DNA from: Eutrophomonas brisbanensis
GTDB lineage: Bacteria; Pseudomonadota; Gammaproteobacteria; Burkholderiales; Eutrophovitaceae
DNA: 64,000 nt
NCBI GenBank assembly: GCA_038141705.1
Contig: JAYQIQ010000004.1
Location: 124,001-188,000, forward strand
Reading direction: 5' to 3'
In this document: piece after piece, positions 9,324-18,949 of the stretch
Layout of the letters: every line of letters starts with the position of its first letter
Position numbering within the stretch: position 1 is the first letter of the stretch
Made by a program: the position numbers and the translations under genes
The notes under the pieces: model-generated
Told to the model about the DNA's origin: nothing
Databases searched by the model: none
Seen by the model: only the letters and a program-made list of their open reading frames with translations

Positions 9324-10102
9324 GCGGCTTTCGCTTTGTATTCGTCGACGACCCAGTCATAACCTTTGGACTCGAGTTCTAAAGCTAGCTCTTTAGTACC
9401 GGTCTTTATGATTTTTCCACCCTCCATGACATGGATAAAATCGGGTTCAATATAGTTTAGCAAGCGTTGATAATGGGTAACCAAAACAATGGCATCGTCG
9501 TCACCATGTATTGAGTTAACACCATTCGCTACGATACGCAAAGCGTCAATATCTAATCCAGAGTCTGTTTCATCTAGGATTGCCAACTTCGGCTCGAGGA
9601 TCGCCATTTGAAGGATTTCATTTCGCTTTTTCTCTCCTCCGGAGAAACCTTCATTTAAGCTGCGATCGAGGAAACCCGCATCCATCTTTAGAAGCCTCAA
9701 TTTCTCTTGGATAAAGTCATCGAACTCAAGGGGATCTAACTCATCTCCTCCTCTCGCAGCTTGTATGCTGTTAAAGGCAAGTCTCAAAAATGCCCCGTTA
9801 GTAACTCCAGGAACTTCTATCGGGTACTGAAACCCCAAAAATATTCCTTTTTTAGACCTTTCCTCAGGAGCTAACTCAATTAGATCTTCACCAAGAAACT
9901 CTAGCTTACCGTCGGTGACAGCATAACTTGGGTGCCCTGCAATGACTTTAGAAAAAGTACTCTTACCAGAGCCATTTTTTCCCATAATCGCGTGGATTTC
10001 TCCAGCCCGCACGCAGAGGTCTAAGCCTTTTAGAATAGACGTTCCGTTGATCTCCGCCTTCAGACCCCTCGCCTCTAAAATAATTTTATTCTCGTCACTC
10101 AT
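9320..10102 (-). CDS. sufC: SUF ATPase SufC
   Basis: 260 residues, an ABC-type ATPase. Walker A is GKNGSGKST (near residue 40), the signature is GFSGGEKKRNEIL and Walker B with the catalytic region reads LAILDETDSGLDIDAL. SufC powers conformational change of the SufB-SufD scaffold. It overlaps sufB by one base (TAATG). Confidence 0.97.
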   Translation of the reverse strand: MSDENKIILEARGLKAEINGTSILKGLDLCVRAGEIHAIMGKNGSGKSTFSKVIAGHPSYAVTDGKLEFLGEDLIELAPEERSKKGIFLGFQYPIEVPGVTNGAFLRLAFNSIQAARGGDELDPLEFDDFIQEKLRLLKMDAGFLDRSLNEGFSGGEKKRNEILQMAILEPKLAILDETDSGLDIDALRIVANGVNSIHGDDDAIVLVTHYQRLLNYIEPDFIHVMEGGKIIKTGTKELALELESKGYDWVVDEYKAKAA

Positions 10103-11538
10103 TACCCTACGCTTCCCTCAAGTTTTAATCCTAGAAGCTTCGTCGCTTCCACCGCGAATTCCATTGGTAGATGCATGAATACATCTCGAACAAATCCGTT
10201 AATAATCATTGATACCGCTTCCTCTGGGTCAATGCCTCGACTCGCAAAATAAAATAGCTGCTCCTCGCCAATCTTTGAGGTACTAGCCTCATGTTCGACG
10301 ATTGCAGATTTATTATCGACCTCCAGGTAGGGAAACGTATGCGCGCCGCATACCTGCCCAATCAACATAGAGTCACACTGCGAGTAATTTCTTGCATTCT
10401 CTGCCTTCGGGGAAACCTTAACTAAACCTCGATAGCTATTGTTTGATCTTCCAGCGGAAATTCCTTTGCTGATAATTCTGCTACGGGTATTTTTACCAAT
10501 GTGAACCATCTTGGTTCCAGTGTCAGCCTGTTGGAGGTGATTAGTCAGCGCGACCGAATAGAATTCTCCAATAGAACTATCCCCAAGCAAAATACATGAT
10601 GGATATTTCCAAGTCACAGCCGAACCTGTTTCTACCTGCGTCCAAGAAATTTTAGATTTTTCTCCCTTGCATAAGCCACGCTTTGTCACAAAATTGAATA
10701 TGCCACCCACCCCATTTTCATCGCCAGCGTACCAATTCTGGACTGTCGAGTATTTAATATCGGCTCGATCAAGCGCGACAAGCTCCACCACCGCAGCATG
10801 CAACTGATTCGTATCGAATTGAGGTGCAGTACAGCCCTCTAGATAAGACACTTGCGCATCATCTTCCGCCACAATTAACGTTCTCTCAAACTGCCCAGAA
10901 TCTTGGGTATTAATCCGGAAATAAGTCGACAAATCCATCGGACACTTGATACCTTTCGGTATGAAACAAAAAGACCCATCGGTGAAGACGGCTGAGTTGA
11001 GAGCTGCATAAAAATTATCAGTGTACGGAACGACACTGCCCAGATACTTCTTAACCAAATCTGGATGATCCTTAACTGCTTCAGAGAAGGAACAAAAAAT
11101 AATCCCCTGCTCTGCTAGCTTTTCTTTGTACGTCGTCGTAACAGAAACACTATCGAAAACGACGTCAACCGCAACACCGGCCAAGGCGGCGCGTTCGTGA
11201 AGCGGCACCCCGAGCTTATCAAAGGTCTTCAGAAGCTCTGGATCAACCTCATCCATCGATTTTTTAGTAGCCTTTGGCTTCGGAGCGGCGTAATAGATGA
11301 TGTCTTGATAGTCTATTTTTGGATACTTCACATTTGGCCACTCAGGCTCTTTCATAGTCAGCCAATGCCGATACGCCTTTAAACGAAAATCGAGCATCCA
11401 CTCAGGCTCGTTTTTCTTTTTAGAAATTAGCCGAACGACATCTTCACTCAGCCCCTTATCGACTGTGTCGGATTCAATATCAGTCTTAAATCCGGCTCGG
11501 TAAGGCTGATTAACAATACTGTCAAGTGCTGTACTCAT
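10102..11538 (-). CDS. sufB: SUF scaffold component SufB
   Basis: 478 residues, the full length for SufB, where the nascent Fe-S cluster is built. Family marks include IKCPMDLSTYFRIN, YLEGCTAPQ (a conserved cysteine) and the C-terminal VEHEASTSKIGEEQLFYF and RGIDPEEAVSMIINGF segments. It overlaps the A-type gene upstream by 4 bases (ATGA). Confidence 0.97.
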   Translation of the reverse strand: MSTALDSIVNQPYRAGFKTDIESDTVDKGLSEDVVRLISKKKNEPEWMLDFRLKAYRHWLTMKEPEWPNVKYPKIDYQDIIYYAAPKPKATKKSMDEVDPELLKTFDKLGVPLHERAALAGVAVDVVFDSVSVTTTYKEKLAEQGIIFCSFSEAVKDHPDLVKKYLGSVVPYTDNFYAALNSAVFTDGSFCFIPKGIKCPMDLSTYFRINTQDSGQFERTLIVAEDDAQVSYLEGCTAPQFDTNQLHAAVVELVALDRADIKYSTVQNWYAGDENGVGGIFNFVTKRGLCKGEKSKISWTQVETGSAVTWKYPSCILLGDSSIGEFYSVALTNHLQQADTGTKMVHIGKNTRSRIISKGISAGRSNNSYRGLVKVSPKAENARNYSQCDSMLIGQVCGAHTFPYLEVDNKSAIVEHEASTSKIGEEQLFYFASRGIDPEEAVSMIINGFVRDVFMHLPMEFAVEATKLLGLKLEGSVG

Positions 11539-11885
11539 TTTTCCTCACCCAAGCGTTCAGTATTTTCCACCGTGAAGCTCTCTCCACACCCACACGTTGC
11601 CATCGCTTTGGGGTTCGTTACCTTAAAGACTTCATTCAGGCCTTTTCTTTCAAAATCTAAAATAGAACCATCGATGAACAAAAGATCGGCTTTATTGACA
11701 ACCACGTTAACCCCGGATGAAGAAAAACAGACATCATCATTTTTTGCTTCTCGCGCACACTCAAACGTGTAGCTTAATCCGGAGCATCCTACTGTCTTTA
11801 CACCAAACCTCAGACCAACTCCACTCTCTTTGGATAAAAACCTCTCGATATGTCTAGCCGCTCTATCTGTAACCGTGATTCCCAT
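11535..11885 (-). CDS. sufA: A-type Fe-S carrier (SufA/IscA family)
   Basis: 116 residues with the three invariant cysteines of A-type carriers: C34 in VGCSGLSY, then C98 and C100 in CGCGESF. The family binds [2Fe-2S] or [4Fe-4S] clusters and hands them to apoproteins. It lies 9 bases after iscS. The name sufA rather than iscA or erpA is a choice from context. Confidence 0.92.
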   Translation of the reverse strand: MGITVTDRAARHIERFLSKESGVGLRFGVKTVGCSGLSYTFECAREAKNDDVCFSSSGVNVVVNKADLLFIDGSILDFERKGLNEVFKVTNPKAMATCGCGESFTVENTERLGEEK

Positions 11886-11894
11886 TAATCGTCC

Positions 11895-13037
11895 TCAACT
11901 AGCTAAGGCCATTAAATTGTTAAATTTTTTTAGTACTCTTCTACATGACAGATGAAATCTCTCGGCATCATCTACAGTGCTTTCCTCCCCGACACTAATT
12001 CTCACAGCGCACGAAGCTAGAGATTCTTCGACACCCATTGCCAACAGAGTGGGACTCACATTTACACTCGCACTCGAACATGCTGAGCCACTCGCCACAC
12101 CGAACCCCTCCTCGTTGAGAGCAATAACCATGCTCTCACCATGAACTCCTGGGAACGAACAATAAAGGGTGTTAGGTAGTCGCGGAGCTAACTTACCAAA
12201 AATGACGGCCCCTAAAGACTCAAGATCAGCCTCTATTTTATCGCGAATTGGAGATACGACCGCTTGGTAAGATTTGAGTTTTTCCGATGCGATTTCGCAG
12301 GCAGTCCCAAACCCGACGATCGCCGGGACGTTCTCTGTGCCCGACCGAAGTCCAAACTCATGACCACCACCGTCGATTAACGGCTCAAGCGGCAATCGTT
12401 TGTCAATCACCAGCGCCCCAATACCTTTGGGACCGCCAAGCTTGTGAGCAGAGATACTCATCGCATGCACCCCTAGTTCAGCGAAGGTTAATGGGATTTT
12501 TCCGACCGCCTGTACTGCATCCGTATGAAACCAAACATTGTGTTGCCTGAATGACTCGGCAAGCTTTGAGATGGGCTGAATTACTCCAGTCTCATTATTT
12601 GCCAACATAACCGATGCAAAACCCGTTTTACTCGATAGAAACACATCCAAGCTCGACGCATCAACCAAGCCGTTACCCAACGTCGGTAAGTTTGCAAGTT
12701 TCCAACCCGATCTCCGGAGCTTTTGGACAGGATTTTTTACACAGGGGTGCTCCATGGCGCTCGAAATAATCTGAGATGGCGGCAAACACGCACCCATGCC
12801 TTTTATGAAAGCATTATTTGCCTCTGTCCCCCCCGATACAAATATCACCTGTGAAGCCTGCACCTCAACGAGATGGGCCACCTGCTCTCGCGCACGATTA
12901 ATTGCCTCGCGAACCTTCGTTCCCAAAACATGTCGACTGGATGCGTTACCGTAGTCATCTTTGAAGTAAGGAAGCATGCTTTGCAACACCTTCTCGCCGA
13001 TGGGCGTTGTCGCGTTGTGATCAAAATAAGAAAACAT
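11895..13037 (-). CDS. iscS: Cysteine desulfurase, IscS/NifS type
   Basis: 380 residues, a group I cysteine desulfurase. The N-terminus YFDHNATTPIGEKVL, the PLP lysine in SAHKLGGPKGIGAL and the mobile-loop cysteine C320 in ASGSACSSASVNVSP are clear. It lies 30 bases behind iscR. Having an IscS-type enzyme inside a SUF operon that also carries sufS is a hybrid layout known in some marine gammaproteobacteria. Confidence 0.94.
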   Translation of the reverse strand: MFSYFDHNATTPIGEKVLQSMLPYFKDDYGNASSRHVLGTKVREAINRAREQVAHLVEVQASQVIFVSGGTEANNAFIKGMGACLPPSQIISSAMEHPCVKNPVQKLRRSGWKLANLPTLGNGLVDASSLDVFLSSKTGFASVMLANNETGVIQPISKLAESFRQHNVWFHTDAVQAVGKIPLTFAELGVHAMSISAHKLGGPKGIGALVIDKRLPLEPLIDGGGHEFGLRSGTENVPAIVGFGTACEIASEKLKSYQAVVSPIRDKIEADLESLGAVIFGKLAPRLPNTLYCSFPGVHGESMVIALNEEGFGVASGSACSSASVNVSPTLLAMGVEESLASCAVRISVGEESTVDDAERFHLSCRRVLKKFNNLMALAS

Positions 13038-13067
13038 TGGCCAGCCTACATTGCTTCGACATAAAAA

Positions 13068-13553
13068 TCAGGCATTCATTCCACCCGGATTGTTGGATAT
13101 CTTTTTCTTATATTTTGATAAACGCACTACTGATGATCCCGATGTTTTTCTTTCACGTGCTCCAACTAAATCACTCAGGGTTACCGAATCCATGTAATCG
13201 AAGATATGCTCGTTTAAGTTGGTCCAGAGATCGTGAGTTACACACTCCTCGTCACCTTTACAGTTTTTCATGCCTCTACATTGGGTGGCATCAATTGACT
13301 CATCAACAGCCCTTATTATCTCTCCGACAGTTAATGAAGCTAGAGGTTTTGCCATTTTGTAACCCCCGCCAGGGCCTCTAACACTCGCTACCAATAATTT
13401 GCGTCGAAGCTTCCCAAAAAGCTGCTCCAAGTAAGACAACGATATCTTTTGACGTTCACTGATATCACTCAAAGCGACGGGCTTGTCAGTGCCGTAAATG
13501 GCAATATCCACCATTGCAGTAACCGCAAATCGGCCTTTTGTTGTCAATCTCAT
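13068..13553 (-). CDS. iscR: Rrf2-family Fe-S regulator IscR
   Basis: 161 residues. An N-terminal winged helix (MRLTTKGRFAVTAMVDIAIY) is followed by the cluster ligands C92, C98 and C104, at the same positions as in E. coli IscR. Holo-IscR represses its own operon when clusters are plentiful. The gene is first in the operon, and a type-1 IscR site covers the promoter upstream, which supports autoregulation. The start ATG has AGG six bases before it. Confidence 0.95.
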   Translation of the reverse strand: MRLTTKGRFAVTAMVDIAIYGTDKPVALSDISERQKISLSYLEQLFGKLRRKLLVASVRGPGGGYKMAKPLASLTVGEIIRAVDESIDATQCRGMKNCKGDEECVTHDLWTNLNEHIFDYMDSVTLSDLVGARERKTSGSSVVRLSKYKKKISNNPGGMNA

Positions 13554-13623
13554 AAGTTACCTGGATAAATTAAGTTAGCGGACTGAGGACTAAATAACGC
13601 AGGAACGCCAACCCACGGTCGAG

Positions 13624-13656
13624 ACTATATATTATCCGACTATTTTAGTCAACTAT
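13624..13656 (-). promoter_or_regulatory. iscR-suf operon promoter with IscR type-1 site
   Basis: On the minus strand TTGACT (13647-13652) and TATAGT (13624-13629) stand exactly 17 bases apart, a near-consensus sigma70 promoter. The 25-base stretch 13632-13656 fits the E. coli IscR type-1 consensus at about 23 of 25 positions, with both core arms GACT and AGTC and flanking ATAGTT. The site overlaps the -35 and spacer, as expected for repression. It also overlaps the stop codon of cysE (13645-13647). Start of transcription would be near 13617, leaving a leader of about 60 bases. Confidence 0.85.
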
Positions 13657-14394
13657 TCGATTGAGATAGTCTGCGTCGAAATCGTCTTTTGGCTTCTCAA
13701 GGTCACTCAAATCGACCCCGAGTTTTTTTAACTCGGTAAGCACGAATCGTATCCTTGTGTCGACTTCTACCGAATGATCCAGTAAACCGTGGATGGCCTT
13801 TACGACTGGGTCATTCATATCCGAACTGATTGCATAGGCTGAGAAGCCCATCCCCTCTGCAGCTGACTCCCGACTATGAACCCCAGGGTCCACGACTCGA
13901 GCCGGAATACCGATAGCTGTAGCACCAGCCGGAACGTCCTTCACAACAACCGCGTTCGAACCAATTTTCGCTCCATCTCCAACCACGATAGGACCAAGCA
14001 CCTTCGCACCAGCACCGATAACGACATTATTGCTCAGCGTAGGGTGCCTCTTACCCTTCTCCCAAGAAGTCCCACCAAGGGTAACGCCGTGGTACAGAGT
14101 GCAATCATCCCCAATGATGGAAGTCTCTCCGATCACTATTCCCATACCGTGATCGATAAAAAATCTGGATCCTATAGCTGCACCTGGGTGAATTTCAATG
14201 CCGGTTAGCCACCTTGAAACCGAGGACAACCAGCGAGCAAACCATTTAAAACCCCATTTCCAAAAGCGATGCGCAAGACGATGAAATAGCATCGCATGAA
14301 AACCTGGATAACAAGTTATCACCTCCCAAACAGACCTAGCCGCTGGGTCACGATCAAACACCACCTTCACTTCTTCACGAATTTGTCGAAACAC
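13645..14394 (-). CDS. cysE: Serine O-acetyltransferase
   Basis: 249 residues. An N-terminal helical SATase segment leads to left-handed beta-helix hexapeptide repeats from about residue 70 (IEIHPGAAIGSRFFIDHG, then VIGETSIIGDDCTLYHG and VVIGAGAKVLGPIVVGDGAK). The enzyme makes O-acetylserine for cysteine synthesis, the sulfur source of the desulfurases encoded downstream. It is common to find cysE directly before iscR. The C-terminal 60 residues are longer than in short SATases. Confidence 0.94.
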   Translation of the reverse strand: MFRQIREEVKVVFDRDPAARSVWEVITCYPGFHAMLFHRLAHRFWKWGFKWFARWLSSVSRWLTGIEIHPGAAIGSRFFIDHGMGIVIGETSIIGDDCTLYHGVTLGGTSWEKGKRHPTLSNNVVIGAGAKVLGPIVVGDGAKIGSNAVVVKDVPAGATAIGIPARVVDPGVHSRESAAEGMGFSAYAISSDMNDPVVKAIHGLLDHSVEVDTRIRFVLTELKKLGVDLSDLEKPKDDFDADYLNRIVD

Positions 14395-14426
14395 TCACTC
14401 TTCCCTAAAGATTTACAAATGCAATT

Positions 14427-15166
14427 TTAACGTCGTTTCTTTTGTATTGCGCCTAATATTCCCCTCAGAATCCCTACCTCATCCTTCTCCAAATGAATAC
14501 GAGCAAACATACGACGCAATCGCTGAACCAATTTTCCAGGATTTTTTCGTTCAAAAAATCGATCTCTAATAGGACGTCTTCCATATGCTCATACATCAAC
14601 TCGACATCTTCATGTCGCGCTAACTCTGAGACATCATTTCTCGATTGATAATCTTCATCTAAATTCAATGCCATCAATAATTCGTACGCAAAAACCTGTA
14701 CAGCTTGCCCTAAATTTAGGGATGCGTAGCTACTCCCAGTTGGGATTCGTGACAAAACTGATGCAAGCGATGCGTCCTTAACAGACAATCCAGTTCTTTC
14801 AGGACCAAAAACAATAGCAACATCGCCGCTAAGCGTTTTACTTAAGGCCTGTGTCGCTGCCTCTCGAACTGGAAAAACTTGGTGACTCAACTCACGTTCA
14901 CGAGCTGTCGTTGCTATTGAGTAGACGGTACCCACGAGCGCATTGGACAAAGCCTCACAGGAGATCGCATTGTCTAAAACATCCAGCGCGCCAGACGCCA
15001 TAGCAGTCGCGTCAGGATGAGGAAACAATTTTGGGCGCACAAGATACAACTTATCTAACCCCATGACTTTCATCGCACGCGCCGCTGCTCCAATATTTCC
15101 GGGATGGCTAGTCTCTACTAGAACGACACGAATACGACTGAGATTTGTTTGATCGCTCATCATCAA
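14427..15166 (-). CDS. trmJ: tRNA/rRNA 2'-O-methyltransferase TrmJ, frame broken
   Basis: A SpoU-family methyltransferase. Motif 1 VLVETSHPGNIGAAARAM, motif 2 VFGPERTGLS and motif 3 YASLNLGQAVQVFAYEL are all present. TrmJ methylates position 32 of certain tRNAs. The frame goes off after FLNEK; one more A in the run of six (14542-14547 on the plus strand) restores KNPGKLVQRLRRMFARIHLE through to QKKRR and a stop at 14427-14429, which matches the usual TrmJ tail. Start ATG ATG is at 15166 or one codon later. Confidence 0.88.
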
Positions 15167-15253
15167 TTTTTAAAAAGTAATCGAACTGTCACCTACTCAA
15201 CCAGTTTACTTTACAATCCTGTTTTCGTTCTTTATTACCGATGAGCCCTCAAA

Positions 15254-16047
15254 ATGAGCCCGATGCTGAATTTCGCGGTGAAAGCCGCAAGACGTGCTGG
15301 AGATATAATCGTTCGCGCTTCAGACAATATTGAAAAAATCAAAATCCAACAAAAATCGACGAACGATTTTGTCTCTGAGGTAGACCGAGCAGCCGAGTCG
15401 GCAATCATTGAGAGCATCCAGAAGGTCTACCCCGATCATGCGTTCTTCGCTGAAGAATCAGGAGTCACCGGCGACTCAGATTATGTCTGGATTATTGATC
15501 CGTTGGACGGGACAACAAATTTCTTACATGGATTTCCAGTTTATGCAGTTTCAATCGCCCTCTCCTTTAAAGGACAAATCCAGCAAGCGGTAGTTTACGA
15601 TCCGAACAGGAATGACTTATTTACAGCAACTCGGGGTGGAGGTGCTTATCTAAACGAAAAAAGAATCCGAGTCTCCAAACGGGAAAAATTATTAGACTGC
15701 TTGATTGGTACGGGTTTTCCATTCCAAATGGGAACTGACATAGATACTATACCGAAATGTTCAAGGCATTAACTTTGAAAACAGCTGGGATTCGTCGTCC
15801 AGGAGCGGCAGCACTGGATCTCGCCTATCTTGCTGCTGGCAGAATCGATGGCTTTTGGGAAATGGGCTTAAAACCGTGGGATATGGCCGCGGGGGCACTA
15901 CTCATTACCGAAGCGGGGGGGCTAGTGGGAGACTTTTCAGGAGAACAAGATTTTTTGGAATCCGGGAGAATTGTCGCAGGGAACCCAAAAATATTTGCAC
16001 AAATGTTAAAAGTACTGGCCCCGCACGCTAAAAAATTACCCAAGTAA
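15254..16047 (+). CDS. suhB: Inositol-1-monophosphatase family protein, frame broken
   Basis: About 264 residues after repair. The metal-binding motifs of the family are EESG, DPLDGTTNF and, in the second frame, PWDMAAGALLITEAGG. The N-terminus MSPMLNFAVKAARRAGDII matches SuhB, which also acts as a factor in ribosomal RNA transcription. The frame slips near 15745-15752, where one missing base joins DIDT to YTEMFKALT. It is divergent from trmJ, a common arrangement. Confidence 0.88.
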
Positions 16048-16071
16048 AAACAAAACCATTTATTTAAACCG

Positions 16072-18634
16072 GTGACTCCAGAACGCGAAAAACACACTCC
16101 AATGATGCGCCAATACTTGGGCATAAAAGCGGAGCACAAAGACAAGTTGTTGTTTTACCGGATGGGGGATTTTTACGAACTATTCTTTAATGATGCAGAG
16201 GAAGCGTCGAGGCTTTTAGATATAACTCTAACATCTAGAGGAAACTCAGCCGGAGAACCCGTTAAGATGGCCGGTATTCCACATCATGCTGCCGAGCAAT
16301 ATCTTTCAAAGTTACTCAAATCCGGAAAATCTGTCGCGATCTGTGAGCAGGTCGGAGATGTCTCCGCATCCAAAGGTCCTGTTGAACGAAAAGTCACTCG
16401 TATTGTCACCCCAGGAACACTTACAGAAGCCTCTTTACTAAACGGTAGAGAGGAGAATATCCTTCTCACCTGCCATATAAGCGAAGAAACATGTGGTTAT
16501 GCATGGTTATCAATCGCAAGTGGTACCTTTAAAATTCTGCAGACAGCTTATCGAGACATCTCTGATGAAATTCAAAGAATAAGACCCCGGGAAATTATCG
16601 TAAGCGACAAATTTCCGATTGAAAAGTTAAATACGTTGAATATCCCAATAAATCGCATTGAAAGTTGGCATTACGATTACGACGTAGCTAGAAAAACCCT
16701 AGAGGACCACTTTAACGTCAAGAGCCTAAAGTCGTTTGGATGTGAAGAGCTACATGTAGGAATATCTGCGGCCGGTGCCCTACTCGAGATATGCTCAAAA
16801 TACCCAAGGTCAAAAACTCAATCATGTTAAAAATATTTCATCTGAATCAAATGAGGATTGCCTTCAACTTGATCACACGACGAGAAAAAACCTAGAAATT
16901 AACGAGACTCTCTCTGGCGAACGATCTCCATCACCTCTCTCCACGATAGACAACTGCACCTCGCACATGGGCAGTCGATGGTTATCGCACGCAATAAACC
17001 ACCCATTAAGAAATCACGACGCGATCCGATCACGGCAAGACTTGATCTCGTGGATGATTGATCCAGATAATCGACGCAGAAGCCAGAGCATTAGAGACTT
17101 GATACGAGGCATCTCGGACATTGAAAGAATAAACACACGAGTTGCCATGGGCTCAGCAAGACCGCGAGACCTATCGGCACTTCGTGATTCAGTCACGCTT
17201 CTGCCGGATCTTCGGGTCGCCCTAACGGGCTGCGACATTGGGCTCGCAAAACAAGTCCTCAGCGATCTTAATTGCGATCCAATTCTGAGTGATTACCTTA
17301 AAACCGCCATTCTTCCGGAGCCAGCGAGTATCATTGTTGATGGCGGCGTTATCAACAATGGGTTTGATGAGGAACTAGACAAGCTTCGAGAACTACAGCA
17401 CAACCATGGCGCCTTCCTCCTCGAACTCGAGGAAAAAGAACGGGAGCGAACCGGGATCTCAAACTTAAAAGTCGAATTCAATCGAGTCCATGGTTTCTAC
17501 ATTGAGGTTTCAAAACTTAATACAAAAGCGATTCCCGAGGACTATAGAAGGCGGCAAACGCTCAAGAACGTAGAGCGCTATATTACACCTGAACTAAAAG
17601 AGTTCGAGGACAAGGCTCTATCAGCGAAAGATCGCGCCCTCAGCAGAGAAAAACTTTTGTACGCTCAAGTTCTCGAAGAGGTCAATAGGTTCTATGACAT
17701 CCTCAAAAAAGCGGCACAGGCTATTGCGATTTTGGATGCGCTAAGAAGTCTCGCCGAGTTAGCGCAAAGAAACAACTACACGAAACCCACTTTCACCAAC
17801 GATTTATCAATTCGTATTGAGAAGGGAAGACATCCAGTTGTAGAAAACTCCCTGACGACATTCGTCCCAAACGATACTGCCCTGAACGATGAAACAAGAA
17901 TGTTAGTGATAACTGGGCCAAATATGGGCGGCAAGTCAACTTATATGAGACAAAATGCACTCATAGTTTTATTGGCTCATATCGGGAGCTTTGTTCCTTG
18001 CGAGAGTGCATCCATTGGACGAGTGGACCGCATATTTACTCGTATCGGAGCATCAGATAATTTATCTTTAGGACAATCGACTTTTATGGTTGAAATGTCC
18101 GAAACGGCAAACATTCTCCATAATGCAACCGAGAAAAGTTTAGTGTTAATGGATGAGGTTGGGCGCGGCACATCAACCTCCGACGGATTAGCTCTAGCAA
18201 CATCCATTGCTCGACAACTCATTGAGATTAATAAAAGCTACTGCCTATTTGCTACACATTACTTTGAACTTACTGAGTTGTCAGATCATCACCCATCGGC
18301 GCGAAATGTGCACGTATCTGCAATTGAGCATGACGATAGGATTGTGTTCTTACACAACGTGCTGGATGGCCCGGCATCCCAAAGCTACGGCATAGAGGTC
18401 GCAAAATTAGCAGGGTTACCCAGACAAGTGATTGAAGCTGCAAAATTAGAGCTCCAACAAATTTGGAGAAATAATGAGCGCTCAAATATTCAACCACATC
18501 TTTTTGACAAAAGTAATCAAGAAACCCGGGACAGATTAAAGGAAAAAATTTCGGTTATTGAACCCGATCAACTGAGTCCCAAGGATGCTTTAGAAATTAT
18601 CTACGAGTTAAAAAAAATCTCAACGGACATCTAA
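16072..18634 (+). CDS. mutS: DNA mismatch repair protein MutS, frame broken
   Basis: About 853 residues after repair. The mismatch-reading Phe-x-Glu is in RMGDFYELFF near residue 36, the Walker A in TGPNMGGKSTYMRQ, and Walker B in LMDEVGRGTSTSDG. The N-terminal frame stops after ALLEICSK; removing one base near 16786 gives ALLRYAQNTQGQKLNHV and joins the two frames. If the break were real the cell would be a mutator, which makes it important to check. The frame opens with GTG (read as M). Confidence 0.9.
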
Positions 18635-18689
18635 CAACGTCATCCCAACAGACTTAGAATCTGCAAGTATCACCATGCAGAATAAAAGT

Positions 18690-18923
18690 CTACCCCTCGG
18701 TTACCGAATCGCAGACCTCTTTTGTAAACTTGCGTTTTCCATACATCGTTTCCTTCTCGCAGGCGCAGGCGGATGACCCACCCCCCATGTCTTTGACTGT
18801 GCATACGGTCGTATCGTCCTTCACATGACAGCCGCAAGAACCTTTATCATCCGCGTGACTGCCCGACAAATACATGAAAAAAGTCGATATTAACAAGGCT
18901 AATATTGTTGGTGATATCTTCAT
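18690..18923 (-). CDS. Small Cys-rich exported protein, unknown
   Basis: 77 residues from the second ATG, which has AAGGA nine bases before it; the first in-frame ATG overlaps that ribosome site and is less likely. A signal peptide (MKISPTILALLISTFFMYL, cut near SHA-DD) precedes a mature part of about 53 residues with seven cysteines, including CGCH and CAC. No family is recognised. It follows mltB by 26 bases at the end of the ccm run. The Cys pattern could bind a metal or form disulfides. Confidence 0.65.
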   Translation of the reverse strand: MKISPTILALLISTFFMYLSGSHADDKGSCGCHVKDDTTVCTVKDMGGGSSACACEKETMYGKRKFTKEVCDSVTEG

Positions 18924-18949
18924 AAGTATCCGTCCTTTCAATATTAAAA

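Noticed and set aside
16072..18634. mutS as a true pseudogene with a mutator state
   Set aside because: Both parts are fully conserved and joined by a single-base slip, like about 20 other genes in the window; error is simpler.
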